Below are positions 7,849 through 14,862 of a stretch of DNA of 64,000 nt, piece after piece. Below the pieces are notes generated by a model that ran no database searches, had not been told where the DNA came from, and saw nothing but the letters and a program-made list of their open reading frames with translations. Source of the stretch: JAQBQH01 sp035607415 (GTDB lineage: Bacteria; Myxococcota_A; Polyangia; Palsa-1104). The stretch covers positions 1 to 64,000 of the forward strand of contig DATNAQ010000130.1 in NCBI GenBank assembly GCA_035607415.1, in the 5' to 3' direction. The position numbers were made by a program, and so were the translations under genes. Numbering within the stretch: the stretch's first letter is position 1; every line of letters starts with the position of its first letter.

Positions 7849-8901
7849 TTCCAACCAGCCGCTGACCACCGGGAAGACCTCGCTCGAAGCCTCGCGCCCG
7901 ACGACGAGATCGAAGTGTCCGTAGTTGACGCGCATGCCCTGCGCCCGCGACAAGAGGACGAACTGCTTGTCGGTCGAGCCGACGGCGTCGTGGGTGTCCT
8001 TGACCGCGTCCGGCGGTGACAAGACGTCGCGCGGGCCGGCCAGGAACAGCGCCGGCACGGTGATGCGGCCGAGCTCGGCGCGGTAGTCGCGCCGCTGGTC
8101 TATCGAACGGAAGACATCGTGCAGGATCCAGTCGCTGTATTGGAGCAGCTCGACGCGCGAGAAGTTGGCGATCATGTTGACCATGATCCGTCGCTGGATG
8201 GCGCCGTCGAGGTTCTCCGGGTTGTGCACGATCTGGAGCGGCGACGGGTGCCAGTAGCCGGACAGCGGCGCCAGCACCCGCAGGATCCAGCGGTGGCGCA
8301 GGAAGCGGACGCTGCGGATGAGCCGCCCCGAGAGCACCTTGCCGAGGCGCTTGAACGACGCGGCGCCCCCGATCGAGACCAGCGACGCGACCTCGACGCT
8401 GCGGTGCGGATCGGACAGCCAGGCGTAGCCGGCGAGCGCGCCGGTCGAGAAGCCGACGAGGTGCAGCGCGCGGGCGCCGGTGGCGCGGATGACGATGTCG
8501 GCGGCACAGGGCAGGTCGCGCTCGGCGTAGTCGTCGAACGACCAGTCGTAGCGCAGGCCGCTGAAGAGCTTGGGACGCAGCGAGAAGCCGCGGCCGCGCA
8601 GCTCCACGATGAAGACGTCGAAGCCGCGCGCGCACAGGTGCCGGGCGAGCGAGGTTTCGTCTGTAAGATCGAGGTTATAGCGGTTGGCGGCGACGCCGTG
8701 GACGAGCAGCACCGGCGGGTGGGCCGACGGCTTGTCCGGGCGGTAGCGCAAAACCCCGAGGCGCCAGCCGTCGCTGGTGTTGCCGAAGCGGATCTCGTCG
8801 GGGAAGCGCGGGACGAAGAAATAGCGCGAGGCCAGGAAGCTGACGTAGCTCGCCAGCGCCAGGAACACGATCGTTCCAATCCCGACGGCAAACCACGTCA
8901 T
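7693..8901 (-). CDS. Alpha/beta hydrolase, membrane-anchored
   Basis: 402 residues from ATG 8901. N-terminal transmembrane anchor (residues about 3-25), then an alpha/beta hydrolase fold: oxyanion-type VLLVHGVAANRYNLD, nucleophile elbow VGFSTGALAG (Ser), and a late Asp/His pair in LFLAGPRDVLSPP and NYGHFDLVVG. Resembles esterase/lipase proteins that act on lipid or polyester substrates. After the natural end of the fold (about residue 348, SGWLESVG) the frame continues as a hydrophilic Gly/Asp/Glu/His tail of about 50 residues that is antisense to the Yip1-like gene. Either the overlap is real or a stop was lost. Confidence 0.75.
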   Translation of the reverse strand: MTWFAVGIGTIVFLALASYVSFLASRYFFVPRFPDEIRFGNTSDGWRLGVLRYRPDKPSAHPPVLLVHGVAANRYNLDLTDETSLARHLCARGFDVFIVELRGRGFSLRPKLFSGLRYDWSFDDYAERDLPCAADIVIRATGARALHLVGFSTGALAGYAWLSDPHRSVEVASLVSIGGAASFKRLGKVLSGRLIRSVRFLRHRWILRVLAPLSGYWHPSPLQIVHNPENLDGAIQRRIMVNMIANFSRVELLQYSDWILHDVFRSIDQRRDYRAELGRITVPALFLAGPRDVLSPPDAVKDTHDAVGSTDKQFVLLSRAQGMRVNYGHFDLVVGREASSEVFPVVSGWLESVGERGAGREDRPDDKAENHEAHDGGDGERDAHGGEDVPGGLGLGRAHQQR

Positions 8902-8965
8902 GATTCGTGATGCGGATATTAGCTGAAATCTTGACGTTTCCAGGGCAAATGCGAAGATGCTGCGC

Positions 8966-9472
8966 ATGGTCATCCATGTCGCGCTCGGCGACATCACCCA
9001 ATTGACCGTCGATGCCATCGTCAACCCTGCGAATTCTCTGGGGATCATGGAGAATGGCGTGGCGCGGACGATCAAGGTCGAAGGGGGCGACGACATCGAG
9101 GGCGAGGCCAAGGCGGCCGCGCCCGTCGCCGTCGGCGCGGCGGTGGTGACCGGCGCCGGCGCCCTGTGGTGCAAGGCGATCATCCATGCGCCGACGATGG
9201 AAGAGCCCGGCATGAGGGTCGGCGTCGAGAACGTGCGGCGCGCAACCCGCGCAGCGCTGCTCGCGGCCGGCCGCAACAGCTACGAGACCGTCGCGCTCCC
9301 CGGTATGGGCACGGGCACCGGCCAGGTGCCGTACGATGAGGCGGCGCGCGCCATGGTCGACGAGCTGCGCGCGCACAAGATGCCGCAGCCGTCGACGATC
9401 TGGCTGATCGCGACCAACCACGACATGATCTACGCCTTCGAAGACGCGCTTCGTCTCGCCTCGATTCCCTGA
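8966..9472 (+). CDS. Macro-domain protein
   Basis: 168 residues, essentially a single macro domain. Diagnostic words are GDITQLTVDAIVNPANS, GVARTIKVEGGDDIE and a late VALPGMGTGTGQV loop. Macro domains bind ADP-ribose and its derivatives; several hydrolyse ADP-ribosyl-ester or acetyl-ADP-ribose bonds. The Asn of NPAN is present; the usual GGxGVAxAI loop is modified. An ATG at 8957 in frame is an alternative start. Lies alone between the divergent hydrolase and purM. Substrate cannot be inferred from the context. Confidence 0.85.
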   Translation: MVIHVALGDITQLTVDAIVNPANSLGIMENGVARTIKVEGGDDIEGEAKAAAPVAVGAAVVTGAGALWCKAIIHAPTMEEPGMRVGVENVRRATRAALLAAGRNSYETVALPGMGTGTGQVPYDEAARAMVDELRAHKMPQPSTIWLIATNHDMIYAFEDALRLASIP

Positions 9473-9477
9473 CCTCG

Positions 9478-9486
9478 TGCTAGGCT
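9478..9486 (+). promoter_or_regulatory. Extended -10 promoter of purM
   Basis: TGC + TAGGCT, 9 nt before ATG 9496, directly after the macro-domain gene. No Shine-Dalgarno sequence intervenes, so the mRNA leader would be 0-3 nt. Confidence 0.5.
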
Positions 9487-9495
9487 GCGCGCGCC

Positions 9496-10512
9496 ATGTC
9501 GCGCAAGAACGACGAGGACACCAAGCCATTGCTGACGTATCGTGACGCCGGCGTCGACATCGATGCGGGCGACGAGCTGGTCGAGCGCATCAAGCCGCAC
9601 GTGCGGCGCACGTTCCGGCCCGAGGTGATGGGCGACCTCGGTGGGTTCGGCGCGCTCTTCGCGGTGCCGCGCGGCTACGCCGATCCAGTGCTGGTCTCGG
9701 GCACCGACGGCGTGGGCACCAAGCTCAAGGTCGCGTTCGCGACCGGACGCCACGACACCATCGGCATCGACCTCGTCGCCATGTGCGTGAACGACATCGC
9801 CGTGTCGGGGGCGGAGCCGCTCTTCTTCCTCGACTACTTCGCCTCGGGCAAGCTCGACGTCGACGTCGGCGAGGCGGTCGTCAAGGGCATCGCCGAGGGC
9901 TGCAAGCAGGCGGGCTGCGCGCTCATCGGCGGCGAGACGGCGGAGCTGCCGGGCATGTACGCCGACGGCGAATACGACCTCGCGGGCTTTGCGGTGGGGA
10001 TCGTCGAGCGCGCCAAGATCCTCGACGGCGCGCGCATCCGGCCCGGCGATACGGTCATCGGCGTGGCGTCGAGCGGGCTGCACTCGAATGGCTACTCGCT
10101 GGCGCGGCGCGTGCTTTCGGCGAACGACGACGCCGAGATGCTGCTCACGCCGACGCGGATCTACGTCAAGGCGATGCGCGCGGCGATGGCGGCGGGCGAC
10201 GTGCGCGGGTTCGCACACATCACCGGTGGCGGGCTCGTCGAGAACCCGCCGCGCGTCCTCGCCGACGGACAGGTGATGCGGCTCGACGAGAAGAGGTGGC
10301 CGCTGCCGACGGTGTTCCAGAAGATTGCGGCGTCGGGCGTGGCGCGCTCGGAGATGCGGCGCACCTTCAACTGCGGGCTCGGGTTGGTCGCGGTGGTGGC
10401 GGCGAAGGACGCGGACAAGGTGCGCGCGGCGTTCGAGGCCGCGGGCGAGCAGGCGTGGATCGTCGGCGACATCGCGCCCGGCAGCGGGCCGGCGCGCGTG
10501 GAGTTCGCGTGA
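9496..10512 (+). CDS. purM: Phosphoribosylformylglycinamidine cyclo-ligase
   Basis: 338 residues, normal for PurM. ATP-dependent ring closure of FGAM to AIR in purine synthesis. Characteristic segments: LTYRDAGVDIDAGDELVERIK, GFGALFAV, SGTDGVGTKLKVAF, the Asp/Asn loop GIDLVAMCVNDIAVSGAEPLFFLDYFA, GGETAELPGMY, ASSGLHSNGYSLAR and HITGGGLVENPPRVL. First gene of a purM-purN-DUF523 cluster; purN starts 31 bp downstream, then overlaps the third gene by 4 bp. Confidence 0.97.
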   Translation: MSRKNDEDTKPLLTYRDAGVDIDAGDELVERIKPHVRRTFRPEVMGDLGGFGALFAVPRGYADPVLVSGTDGVGTKLKVAFATGRHDTIGIDLVAMCVNDIAVSGAEPLFFLDYFASGKLDVDVGEAVVKGIAEGCKQAGCALIGGETAELPGMYADGEYDLAGFAVGIVERAKILDGARIRPGDTVIGVASSGLHSNGYSLARRVLSANDDAEMLLTPTRIYVKAMRAAMAAGDVRGFAHITGGGLVENPPRVLADGQVMRLDEKRWPLPTVFQKIAASGVARSEMRRTFNCGLGLVAVVAAKDADKVRAAFEAAGEQAWIVGDIAPGSGPARVEFA

Positions 10513-10543
10513 CAGTGCGCCTGAGCGAGCGAGCGGAGCAACA

Positions 10544-11149
10544 ATGAAGGTCGGCGTCCTCGTCTCGGGCTCGGGGACCAACCTGCAGGCGATCCTCGAC
10601 GCGCAGCGGGCGGGCGGGCTCGGGCCGGCGCGCGTCGCCGTGGTGCTGTCGAACGTGGCCGGCGTGCGCGCGCTCGAGCGGGCGAAGGCCGCCGCGGTGG
10701 CGACCGAAGTGCTGCCGCACAAGGGTTACGCGTCGCGCCAGGCGTTCGACGAGGCGCTGGTGGCCACGCTGCGCCGGCACGACGTCGAGCTGGTCGCGCT
10801 CGCCGGCTTCATGCGGCTTCTGACGCCGACGTTCCTCGGGGCGTTCCCGGGACGCGTGATGAACATCCATCCGGCGCTCCTGCCCGCGTTCCCCGGCGTG
10901 CACTCGCAGAAGCAGGCGCTCGACTACGGGGCGCGCGTCACCGGCTGCACGGTGCACTTCGTCGACGACGGGTGCGACACCGGGCCGATCATCGCGCAGG
11001 CCGCGGTGCCGGTGCTCGACGACGACGACGTGGCGACGCTGACGGCGCGCATCCTCGTCGAGGAGCACCGGCTCTACCCCGCCGCCATCCGCGCCGTCGC
11101 CGAAGGGCGGGTGCGCAGCGAGGGCCGGCGCGTTAAGATCGCTCCATGA
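10544..11149 (+). CDS. purN: Phosphoribosylglycinamide formyltransferase
   Basis: 201 residues. Transfers the formyl group of 10-formyl-THF to GAR. GSGTNLQAILDAQ phosphate loop, catalytic Asn/His in MNIHPALLPAFPGVHSQ and the catalytic Asp in HFVDDGCDTGPIIAQ. ATG 10544 is preceded by gagcggagcaaca, a moderate ribosome binding site (GGAG), consistent with translation from a purMN operon message. The stop overlaps the ATG of the following gene (ATGA). Confidence 0.97.
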   Translation: MKVGVLVSGSGTNLQAILDAQRAGGLGPARVAVVLSNVAGVRALERAKAAAVATEVLPHKGYASRQAFDEALVATLRRHDVELVALAGFMRLLTPTFLGAFPGRVMNIHPALLPAFPGVHSQKQALDYGARVTGCTVHFVDDGCDTGPIIAQAAVPVLDDDDVATLTARILVEEHRLYPAAIRAVAEGRVRSEGRRVKIAP

Positions 11150-11673
11150 GCAGCGAGCTCCACGCCCGCTATCAGCTTCTGCACGGCGGCGACACCGAGG
11201 CGCTGCGCGCCGAGTTGGCGCGCCTCAAGCAGAGCGGCAAGCCGGTGGTGATCGTGTCGGCCTGCCTCGTCGGCGTGCGCTGCCGCTACGACGGCCGCGA
11301 CAAAAAGGACGACGCGGCCGTGGCGCGTGTGGCCGGCGGCGACGCCGAGATCCTGCCGCTCTGTCCCGAGGTGCTGGCGCAGTTCGGCGTGCCGCGCGCG
11401 GCGATCACGCTCTCCGCCGACGGCAAGCTCGCCACCGACGAGCGCGGCCGCGACGTCAGCGCCAAGCTCGAGGCCGGCGTACGCCTGGCTGATCTGCTCG
11501 CGCGCGAAGCCGGCGCCGTTCGGGCGCTCTTGAAGGAGCGCAGCCCCTCGTGCGGCGTGACCGAGGTGCACGGGCCCAACGGCGTCGTCGCCGGGCAGGG
11601 ACGCTTCGCCGCGCGGCTGCACAAGCGCAGCCTGCCGATCGTGAACGAGCGCGGAGAGCCGTCGTCTACTTGA
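11146..11673 (+). CDS. DUF523 protein (TudS-like thiouracil desulfurase family)
   Basis: 175 residues with about 35 extra N-terminal residues compared with single-domain DUF523 proteins. Three conserved Cys positions are visible: VSACLVGVRCRYDG, LCPEVLAQFGVPR and LKERSPSCGV. In characterised TudS enzymes these cysteines bind a [4Fe-4S] cluster that removes sulphur from 2-thiouracil. Translationally coupled to purN by a 4-bp ATGA overlap, which suggests a link to nucleobase metabolism or quality control. The extra conserved-looking Cys in GVRCRYDG is typical of the family. Confidence 0.8.
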   Translation: MSSELHARYQLLHGGDTEALRAELARLKQSGKPVVIVSACLVGVRCRYDGRDKKDDAAVARVAGGDAEILPLCPEVLAQFGVPRAAITLSADGKLATDERGRDVSAKLEAGVRLADLLAREAGAVRALLKERSPSCGVTEVHGPNGVVAGQGRFAARLHKRSLPIVNERGEPSST

Positions 11674-12106
11674 AGGTTCCCGAGCCGTTGATGACGAAGC
11701 TGCCCATCGCCGAGCCCGAGCCGCGGATCATGGGCACCGCGAGGAAGCGGACCTTGTAGGGGCTGACCTCGTCGACCGCGAGCATGCCGCCGTTGGACCC
11801 CCAGCCGGCGCCGCTGATGTCGAAGCTCACGAAGTTGTGCTCCTGCATGAGATCGACCATGTCGCCGGCGTGGATCGGCGAGATCGTGAGCATGGTCAGC
11901 GTCCCCATCGCCGAGGTGGCGGTGAAGTGCACGAAGCCGTCGGTCTCGGCGGTGCCGGTGGCGTTGCTGGCGTTGAAGCCGACGACGGTCGGAGTCACCG
12001 ACATCTGTTGATCGAACGTGAGCGTCACGGTGCCGCCGTCGCCGAGACAGCCGCCGGCGGCGACGAAGAGCGACGCAACCGCAGCGCAAGCCAGAAGGGT
12101 TCGCAT
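11666..12106 (-). CDS. Hypothetical lipoprotein
   Basis: 146 residues, family not recognised. Lipobox AAGGC (Cys20) then a beta-rich domain (GTVTLTFDQQMSVTPTVVGF ...) with GNASNATGTAE-like turns, probably an immunoglobulin-like or jelly-roll surface domain. Overlaps the DUF523 gene tail by 8 bp and shares a 39-bp divergent promoter region with the oxidoreductase at 12146. A TAAAAT hexamer lies exactly 6 nt before its ATG, so the message is probably leaderless. Confidence 0.65.
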   Translation of the reverse strand: MRTLLACAAVASLFVAAGGCLGDGGTVTLTFDQQMSVTPTVVGFNASNATGTAETDGFVHFTATSAMGTLTMLTISPIHAGDMVDLMQEHNFVSFDISGAGWGSNGGMLAVDEVSPYKVRFLAVPMIRGSGSAMGSFVINGSGTFK

Positions 12107-12112
12107 TGGGTC

Positions 12113-12121
12113 ATTTTACCA
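12113..12121 (-). promoter_or_regulatory. Extended -10 promoter of the 12106 lipoprotein
   Basis: Minus strand TGG + TAAAAT, hexamer at 12113-12118, 6 nt before ATG 12106. Divergent from the promoter at 12131 and only 12 bp from it. Confidence 0.5.
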
Positions 12122-12130
12122 CGAGCCGTG

Positions 12131-12139
12131 TGCTAGGCT
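12131..12139 (+). promoter_or_regulatory. Extended -10 promoter of the 12146 oxidoreductase
   Basis: TGC + TAGGCT (12134-12139), 6 nt before GTG 12146. Supports the GTG start and a leaderless message. Confidence 0.55.
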
Positions 12140-12145
12140 CGGCGC

Positions 12146-13627
12146 GTGTCGACCAGCTTCTACGACGTCGTCGTGCTCGGCAGCGACCTCGCCGCGACGG
12201 TCGGCGGCGCGGTGCTCGCGCATCGCGGCTTTCGTGTCCTCATGGCCGGGATTCCCGTCGAGGAGCGCTATACCATCGGGCCCTACTCGCTGCCGCGCGC
12301 GCCGCTCGCGTTCGTGGGGATCGAAGGGCCGACGCTCAAGCGCATCGTCGGCGAGCTGAACCTGGTGCAGCTGCTCAGGCGGCGGCTCGAGCCGAACCGG
12401 CCCGCGTATCAGCTGCTCCTGCCCGATCATCGCATCGACATCGGGGACGACCTCGGGCGCGAGCTCGCGCGCGAGATGCCCGACGGCGCCGCCGCGTTCG
12501 AGACGGCGGCGGCGCGCGCGGCCGAGGTGTCGGCGGCGATCGAGGGCATCCTGTCGCAGGATCTGATCCTGCCGCCCGACGGCTTCTGGGATCGGCGCGA
12601 CGCCAACCGCGTGGCGGCGCGGCTGCCGGCGCCCGACGAGGATCTGTTGTCGGCGCTGCCCGACAAGCATCCGCTGCGCGCCGCCTACCTCATGCCCGCG
12701 CACTTCGGCGCGGCATTCGACGACGTGGGGCCGGTGTCGATCGCGCGGCTCGGCGATCTGCATCGGCGTGGCACCTTCCGGCTCGACGGCGGGCGCGAAG
12801 GGCTGCGCGGCCTCCTCCTCGATCGCCTGAAGACGCACTCGGGCGAGGTGCGGCCGGACCTCGTGCCGAAGGCGATCCTCACCAAGCGCGGCAAGGTCAC
12901 CGGCGTGCAGTTCGAAGGGCGCAACGAGTCGATCGGCTGCGCGCACGTCTTGTGCGGCATGGGCGCCGATCGCGTGGCGCAGCTCGTCGCCGACGGCGGC
13001 GAGAAGCCGCCCAAGCGGCTCCTCGAGGCGGGCGCGATCAAGCCGGCGGCGTGGCGCTACCTCGTGCATCTGGTGGCGCCGCTCGACGCGCTGCCCGACG
13101 CGCTCGGACGGCTCGCCTACGTCGTCGGCGATCTCGGCCAGCCGCTCACCGGCGCCAACGCGCTCACGCTGCACCTCGCCGACGGCTACGGGCAGCACGC
13201 GGTGCTCAGCGTCGAGGCGCACACGCCAAACACACCGGACGGCGCGTCGCCCGAGGCGCTGCGCGCGCTGCGCACGGCGGTGCGGCGCGAGCTCGACAAG
13301 CAGCTGCCCTTCGTCGATCGCCATCTTCTGCTCGTGCACTCGCCGCACGACGGCATCGCGCCCGAAGGGGTCGACGGCGAGCGGGGACAGGCGCCGCCGC
13401 CGGTGACGATGGAGCCGATCTGGGCCATGCCGCGCGACGACCGGCCGCTCGGCTTTTGCGGGCTGCCGCACGGGACCGGCATCAAGCACCTCCTGCTCGC
13501 GTCGCGGCAGGTGCTGCCCGGCCTCGGGGTCGAGGGTGAGCTGGCGGCGGGCTGGGCGGCGGCGCGGCTCGTCCTGCAGACCGAGCGCAAGCGCGATCTC
13601 GTCAAAGGTGCGGTGCTCGAAGGCTGA
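12146..13627 (+). CDS. FAD/NAD(P)-oxidoreductase-like protein (phytoene desaturase superfamily relative)
   Basis: 493 residues starting with GTG. The N-terminus YDVVVLGSDLAATVGGAVLAHRGFRVLM aligns with the dinucleotide-binding start of phytoene-desaturase-type amine oxidases, but the GxGxxG glycines are replaced (GSDLAAT) and the acidic residue at the end of strand 2 is missing. Later superfamily features remain: GGREGLRGLLLDRLKTHSGE, a redox-domain strand LCGMGAD and a C-terminal LASRQVLPGLGVEGELAAGWAAARLV FAD-contact helix. Cofactor binding may therefore be altered or lost. Substrate unknown. Confidence 0.65.
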   Translation: MSTSFYDVVVLGSDLAATVGGAVLAHRGFRVLMAGIPVEERYTIGPYSLPRAPLAFVGIEGPTLKRIVGELNLVQLLRRRLEPNRPAYQLLLPDHRIDIGDDLGRELAREMPDGAAAFETAAARAAEVSAAIEGILSQDLILPPDGFWDRRDANRVAARLPAPDEDLLSALPDKHPLRAAYLMPAHFGAAFDDVGPVSIARLGDLHRRGTFRLDGGREGLRGLLLDRLKTHSGEVRPDLVPKAILTKRGKVTGVQFEGRNESIGCAHVLCGMGADRVAQLVADGGEKPPKRLLEAGAIKPAAWRYLVHLVAPLDALPDALGRLAYVVGDLGQPLTGANALTLHLADGYGQHAVLSVEAHTPNTPDGASPEALRALRTAVRRELDKQLPFVDRHLLLVHSPHDGIAPEGVDGERGQAPPPVTMEPIWAMPRDDRPLGFCGLPHGTGIKHLLLASRQVLPGLGVEGELAAGWAAARLVLQTERKRDLVKGAVLEG

Positions 13628-13688
13628 GTCGGCGCTTTTGCCGAGGCAAAATTTTGCTCGGCGTTTTCACGTACGCGAAAATGGAGCC

Positions 13689-14030
13689 ATGCAGGACAGA
13701 CGCAGGTCCGCCCTCGAGCGGAGACGAGGGCGTCGCGCGCCGTTCATCGCGGCCGTGAAGCAGAAGGTCGGCGGCGAGGTGCAGCTCGCGCTGGCGCAGA
13801 ACCTCGGCGCGACGGGGATCGAGCTCAAACGGCCGGCGGGACGCGCCTACATGCCGCGCACGCCGGTGACGCTCGCCTTCGAGCTGCCCGACGGTGGCGA
13901 CGTGGTGCGCGTGCAGGGCGCGATCGTGTTCGAGCGCGCCGCCGGCGGCTATCAGACGACGGGCGTGCGCTTTTTGGCGATGACGCCGCTCGACCACGCG
14001 CGCATCATCCGCGCGCTGCGCTACCTGTAG
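13689..14030 (+). CDS. PilZ-domain protein
   Basis: 113 residues, a stand-alone PilZ domain. The c-di-GMP signature appears as an Arg-rich start (RRSALERRRGRRAPF) followed by NLGATGIELK, the [D/N]xSxxG region with Ala replacing Ser. TPVTLAFELPDG ... VQGAIVFER and GVRFLAMTPLDHARI complete the barrel. Likely a c-di-GMP effector or, with the Ser change, a degenerate binder. Start ATG 13689 is used; in-frame upstream codons to 13536 overlap the preceding gene and are not convincing. No partner gene identifies its target. Confidence 0.8.
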   Translation: MQDRRRSALERRRGRRAPFIAAVKQKVGGEVQLALAQNLGATGIELKRPAGRAYMPRTPVTLAFELPDGGDVVRVQGAIVFERAAGGYQTTGVRFLAMTPLDHARIIRALRYL

Positions 14031-14044
14031 CCGACGCGCGGCCG

Positions 14045-14428
14045 CTAGCGGCCGGTGAGCGCCTTCTGGACCTTGGCGAGCAGATCGTCGATCTGGAACG
14101 GCTTGGTCACGTAGAAGCGCGCGCCGACGTTGATGCCGTCGATCATGCTGCGCGGATCGGTCTTCGCGGTCAAAAAGATCACCGGAATCTTCTGCGTCTG
14201 GTTGTGACCCTTGATCGCCTTGACGAAGCCCATGCCGTCGAGGTTGGGCATCATCACGTCGCAGATGATGAGGTCGGGCTTGAGGCTCTCTAGCTTCATG
14301 AGACCGTCGAGCCCGTCACCGGCCACGGTCACCGTGAAGCCGTGCGAGGCGAGCTGCTTCTTGAGGAGGATCTGCACCGCCGGCTCGTCTTCGAGGACGA
14401 GGACGTGCTTGCCGTCGCCGAGGCCCAT
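14045..14428 (-). CDS. CheY-like response regulator (receiver only)
   Basis: 127 residues, a single receiver domain. Acidic pocket Glu13/Asp14 (LVLEDEP), phospho-acceptor Asp57 (LIICDVMMPNLDG), switch Thr87 (VIFLTAKT) and Lys109 (YVTKPF). No output domain, so it signals by protein-protein contact as in chemotaxis or phosphorelay systems. The Trm112-like gene lies immediately upstream, ending 3 bp before this ATG, so they form an operon. No cognate histidine kinase is in the window. Confidence 0.93.
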   Translation of the reverse strand: MGLGDGKHVLVLEDEPAVQILLKKQLASHGFTVTVAGDGLDGLMKLESLKPDLIICDVMMPNLDGMGFVKAIKGHNQTQKIPVIFLTAKTDPRSMIDGINVGARFYVTKPFQIDDLLAKVQKALTGR

Positions 14429-14431
14429 CGA

Positions 14432-14611
14432 CTAGGCCTCCAGCGGCCGGGCTTCCTCGACGAGGAAGTTCGGGATGTCATCGACGATGCCGTAGACCAG
14501 CTTGCAGGCGTCGCACACGAGGCCGTGGCCGCCTTTGGTATCGCGCTCGGCCACCTTGCCCTTGCACTTCGGGCAGCGGACGATCTCGAGCAGATCGGGG
14601 TGAATCGGCAT
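14432..14611 (-). CDS. Trm112-family (UPF0434-like) zinc-ribbon protein
   Basis: 59 residues. LLEIVRCPKCKGKV (Cys13, Cys16) and LVCDACKLVYGIVDDIPNFL (Cys33, Cys36) are the four-cysteine ribbon and the Y-x-I-x-D-x-I-P signature of Trm112/YcaR proteins, ending EEARPLE as in the family. Trm112 partners activate methyltransferases; bacterial members are poorly characterised. First gene of a two-gene operon with the receiver protein. TGC + TAACAC lies 6 nt upstream of the ATG with no ribosome binding site. Confidence 0.85.
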   Translation of the reverse strand: MPIHPDLLEIVRCPKCKGKVAERDTKGGHGLVCDACKLVYGIVDDIPNFLVEEARPLEA

Positions 14612-14617
14612 ACGCCC

Positions 14618-14626
14618 GTGTTAGCA
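14618..14626 (-). promoter_or_regulatory. Extended -10 promoter of the Trm112-receiver operon
   Basis: Minus strand TGC + TAACAC, hexamer at 14618-14623, 6 nt before ATG 14611; the only one of the set whose hexamer does not end in T. Confidence 0.45.
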
Positions 14627-14823
14627 CGCGCACGCGTGACTGTCGACCCTGCGAGCGTGGGCCGGCGTACGTCGCCGACGGTGCCGTCGTCTGCGTTCCG
14701 CACACCGCCGGCGAACCTCTTTACGCCGGCACGGCCGGCGCGGCGCGGAGTCGCGCCGTGAGCAGTGGTGGGGACCCCGACGACTCTGCCGACGGGGCGG
14801 GGCGGCACGCCCCGTGGGATCGG

Positions 14824-14862
14824 GCGAAAACGAGGCTCACCTCAGGTGAGCGTCGTTTTCGC
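14824..14862. terminator. Long inverted repeat centred on a stop codon
   Basis: 18 of 19 positions pair around the centre at 14843 (arms gcgaaaacgag... and ...gtcgttttcgc). The minus-strand TGA of the metallophosphoesterase (14842-14844) forms the apex. On the minus strand the descending arm carries TTTTC, so it may terminate transcription in either direction. A second 7-bp hairpin (cggggcg, gca, cgccccg) follows at 14798-14814. Confidence 0.6.
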
